From contig JAVHXQ010000028.1 of assembly GCA_031119555.1 (NCBI GenBank), positions 1 through 46,032 on the forward strand: DNA of 46,032 nt. Direction: 5' to 3'. The DNA comes from Candidatus Dactylopiibacterium sp. Lineage in GTDB: Bacteria; Pseudomonadota; Gammaproteobacteria; Burkholderiales; Rhodocyclaceae. This document shows, piece by piece, positions 43,789-46,032 of this stretch. Position 1 is the first letter of the stretch. The number at the start of each line of letters is the position of its first letter. The position numbers and the translations under genes are program-made. The notes under the pieces are model-generated. The model saw only the letters and a program-made list of their open reading frames with translations. It had not been told where the DNA came from and searched no databases.

Positions 43789-45888
43789 TCACGCGGACAA
43801 GCGCGAGAGATCCGCCACGCGATTCATCGCGGCATACAGACGCCCGAGCAGGGCCTGCCGGTTCGCGCGCAGGGCGGCATCCTCGGCATTGACCATCACG
43901 CCGTCGAAGAAAGCATCCACCGGGCCGCGCAGCGCGGCCAGCGCCTGCAGCGAGGCGGTGTAATCGCCGCTCGCGAACGCCGCATCGGCCTTCGGCGCGA
44001 TGCCGGCGAGCGTGGCGGCCAGCGCTTTCTCGGCGTCCTCGACGAGCAGCGCGGCTTGCACCGCATCGGCAACGTCGCCCTCGATCTTCTTCAGGATGTT
44101 ACCCACGCGCTTGTTCGCGGCGGCCAGCGCGGCCGCTTCGGGCAGGGCCGCGAAGGCGCGCACGGCGGCAAGACGCCGGGCGATGTCCGCCAGCCGCTGC
44201 GGACGCAGCGCCAGCACGGCTTCCACCTCCTGCGCCGAATAGCCCTGCTCGCGCAGGCTGCCGGCGAGGCGATCGTAGATGAAGTCGGCCAGGGCGCCGG
44301 TCGCATCCTGGATCAGCGGGCCGAACGCGGCCGCCGCGTCGCGCAGGAGCGCATCCAGCGAGAGATCCAGATTGCGTTCGATGAGCATGCGGATCACGCC
44401 CAGCGCATGGCGGCGCAGCGCGAACGGGTCCTTGTCGCCCGTGGGCAGCTGGCCGATGCCGAACATGCCGACCAGGGTCTCGAGCTTGTCGGCCAGCGCC
44501 ACGACCACGCCCACGTCGTTGCGCGGCAGCGCGTCGCCCGCGAAGCGCGGCCGGTAGTGGTCCTCGATGGCGTCGGCCACGATGTCGCCCAGGCCGTCGT
44601 GCTTGGCGTAGTAGCCCCCCATGATGCCTTGCAGCTCGGGGAACTCACCGACCATGTCGGTCAGCAGGTCGGTCTTGGCGAGCTTCGCGGCGACATCGAC
44701 GGCCTGCGCATCCACGCCCAGCCGTGCCGCGATGGCGGCGGCGATCGCGCGCACGCGCTCGACGCGCTCGCCCTGGGTGCCCAGGCGGTTGTGATACACC
44801 ACCTTGCCCAGGCCGGGCAGGCGCGAGTCCAGCGACTTCTTGCGATCCTGGTCGAAGAAGAACTTCGCGTCGGCCAGGCGCGGGCGCACCACGCGCTCGT
44901 TGCCGCCCACCACGGCCGAAACGTCCTCGGGCGCGATGTTGGAGACGATCAGGAAGCGGTTGGTCAGCCGGCCCGCCGTGTCGAGCAGCGGGAAGTATTT
45001 CTGGTTGGCCTTCATCGTGAGGATCAGGCACTCCTGCGGCACGGCGAGGAACTCGGCCTCGAACTGGCCGACCAGCACGTTGGGGCGCTCCACGAGCGCG
45101 GTCACCTCATCGAGCAGCGCATCGTCCTCGACGGGCTTCACGCCGCCGCCGACCTTCCCGGCCGCCGCGGCGAGCTGACGCACGATCTCGGCGCGGCGCT
45201 GCGCGAACGCGGCGATCACCGCGCCTTCGTCGCGCAGCTGGTCGGCGTAGCCATCGGCATGCGCGAGGCGGACGACCGGCCGCGCGGCCTCGAAGCGGTG
45301 GCCGATGGTGTCGCGCCCGGCCTGCAGCCCGAGTACCGCGATATCGACCACGTCGGCGCCATGCAGCGCCACGAGGCCGTGCGCGGGGCGCACGAAATTC
45401 ACGGTCGTCCAGCCATCGGCGAGCTGGTAGCCCATGACCTTGGGAATCGGCAGCTTCGCGAGCGCCTCTTCGAGCGCGCGCTGCAGGCCGGCCGCGAGCA
45501 GCACGCCGGGCTGCACGGAATCGAGCATCAGGGTTTCGGCCTTGCCCTCGCCGACACGCTTGAGGCCCGCCACGGCGGATTCGTCGGCCCCCAGCGCGGC
45601 AAGCTTCTTGAGCAGCGCCGCGGTCGGCTTGCCGTCGGCGTCCAGCCCCACCGACACCGGCATGAGCTTCTGCGAGACGGGCTTGTCGGCCGCGCGGGCG
45701 GCGACGCCGGTCACGTGCACCGCAAGGCGGCGCGGCGAGGCGAAAGGCGTCGCCACGGCATCCGCGCCGGCCAGCCCCTGGGCCACGAGGCTGTCGGTCA
45801 GCGTGCCGGCAAACGCTTCGCCCAGGCGCTTGAGGGCCTTGGGCGGCAGTTCTTCCACGAAGAGTTCTACGAGCAGGTTCTGGTTCAT
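43789..45888 (-). CDS. glyS: Glycine--tRNA ligase beta subunit
   Basis: A 699-residue full-length GlyS of the alpha2-beta2 type. N-terminal [16 protein letters not shown] is diagnostic; the tRNA-binding and HD-like middle (for example [26 protein letters not shown]) and the C-terminal anticodon-binding part follow. ATG at 45888, two bases after the glyQ stop. Essential housekeeping gene. Confidence 0.96.
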   Translation of the reverse strand: MNQNLLVELFVEELPPKALKRLGEAFAGTLTDSLVAQGLAGADAVATPFASPRRLAVHVTGVAARAADKPVSQKLMPVSVGLDADGKPTAALLKKLAALGADESAVAGLKRVGEGKAETLMLDSVQPGVLLAAGLQRALEEALAKLPIPKVMGYQLADGWTTVNFVRPAHGLVALHGADVVDIAVLGLQAGRDTIGHRFEAARPVVRLAHADGYADQLRDEGAVIAAFAQRRAEIVRQLAAAAGKVGGGVKPVEDDALLDEVTALVERPNVLVGQFEAEFLAVPQECLILTMKANQKYFPLLDTAGRLTNRFLIVSNIAPEDVSAVVGGNERVVRPRLADAKFFFDQDRKKSLDSRLPGLGKVVYHNRLGTQGERVERVRAIAAAIAARLGVDAQAVDVAAKLAKTDLLTDMVGEFPELQGIMGGYYAKHDGLGDIVADAIEDHYRPRFAGDALPRNDVGVVVALADKLETLVGMFGIGQLPTGDKDPFALRRHALGVIRMLIERNLDLSLDALLRDAAAAFGPLIQDATGALADFIYDRLAGSLREQGYSAQEVEAVLALRPQRLADIARRLAAVRAFAALPEAAALAAANKRVGNILKKIEGDVADAVQAALLVEDAEKALAATLAGIAPKADAAFASGDYTASLQALAALRGPVDAFFDGVMVNAEDAALRANRQALLGRLYAAMNRVADLSRLSA

Positions 45889-45890
45889 GA

Positions 45891-46032
45891 TCACTTTTCC
45901 TCCTTCTGCGGGAGGTCTGCCACCCATTCCCGCGGCGCCATCGGGAACCCCAGGCGCTCGCGCGATTCAAGATAGGCCTGCGCGACGCTGCGCGCGAGGT
46001 TGCGGATGCGGCCGATGTAGGCCGCGCGTTCG
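45891..46032 (-). CDS. glyQ: Glycine--tRNA ligase alpha subunit, C-terminal part
   Basis: The last 46 codons of glyQ run in from the right edge: [20 protein letters not shown], then [13 protein letters not shown], then DLPQKEEK and TGA at 45891. This is the usual GlyQ C-terminus (LARxVAxAYxxSRExLGFP). Partial because the window ends here. Confidence 0.93.
   Translation of the reverse strand, partial: ERAAYIGRIRNLARSVAQAYLESRERLGFPMAPREWVADLPQKEEK

Noticed and set aside
44056-45975. Long plus-strand frame opposite glyS
   Set aside because: Composition typical of antisense of GC-rich coding DNA; glyS is full length and unmistakable.
1-46032. CRISPR array, tRNA, rRNA, riboswitch, JUMPstart/ops element
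   Set aside because: None seen on either strand by reading; short-motif absence was not tested computationally.

Overview
The window looks like chromosome of a high-GC betaproteobacterium, most likely Rhodocyclales or Burkholderiales. That placement is inferred from gene families and gene order (pcm/rhodanese/tolC facing waaC-waaA; glyQ-glyS-gmhB-plsC-ygjP-gloA; a short FeoB followed by a small Cys-rich membrane protein), not from a marker gene. Almost everything concerns the cell envelope: O-antigen or other surface polysaccharide, LPS core, efflux and ferrous iron uptake. I see no tRNA, rRNA, CRISPR array or complete insertion sequence.

Layout. (1) 14-12960, minus strand: manC, a GDP-fucose-synthase homologue, a large two-part glycosyltransferase, wzm and wzt (ABC exporter of a finished glycan), an FkbM-like methyltransferase with a helical N-terminus, a second methyltransferase, then gtrB / GT-C membrane protein / gtrA, and a 3'-truncated gmd at the left edge. 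The left ~8.5 kb is visibly less GC-rich than the rest, which suggests transfer. (2) 13273-28096, minus strand: a tightly packed run with many ATGA overlaps: capI-like epimerase, gmd, fcl, wzx-like flippase, an unrecognised GT-like protein, a methyltransferase, three glycosyltransferases, a second gmd-like gene, a wbpV-like reductase, wbpL, wbpM and finally apaH. (3) 28155-31184: LPS core genes, a waaE-like glycosyltransferase (minus) divergent from waaC-waaA (plus). (4) 31240-38552, minus strand: tolC, rhodanese, pcm, then a tetR/adaptor/RND-pump operon. (5) 38735-41085, plus strand: feoA-feoB-small membrane protein, behind a Fur-box-like site. (6) 41167-46032, minus strand: gloA, ygjP, plsC, gmhB, glyS, glyQ (partial).

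How the genes fit together. manC makes GDP-mannose. gmd and fcl copies turn it into GDP-4-keto-6-deoxymannose and GDP-L-fucose-type sugars. WbpM, the WbpV-like reductase and WbpL would make a UDP-N-acetyl-6-deoxyhexosamine and load it on undecaprenyl phosphate. The glycosyltransferases extend the chain. Two export routes lie side by side: Wzx (flip single units) and Wzm/Wzt (export a finished chain). No Wzy polymerase or WaaL ligase is recognisable in the window. The GtrB/GT-C/GtrA set would add a side-chain sugar in the periplasm. GmhB, WaaC, WaaA and the WaaE-like enzyme supply the LPS inner core.

The most interesting points are: the Wzt C-terminal domain next to a coiled-coil-plus-methyltransferase protein, possibly an alternative chain-terminating device; the two export systems together; the Gtr cassette with an unusual periplasmic domain; an unrecognised 290-residue protein with GT-A-like motifs; and several well-formed regulatory sites (TetR-type operator on a promoter, Fur box, terminator with a stop codon in its loop).
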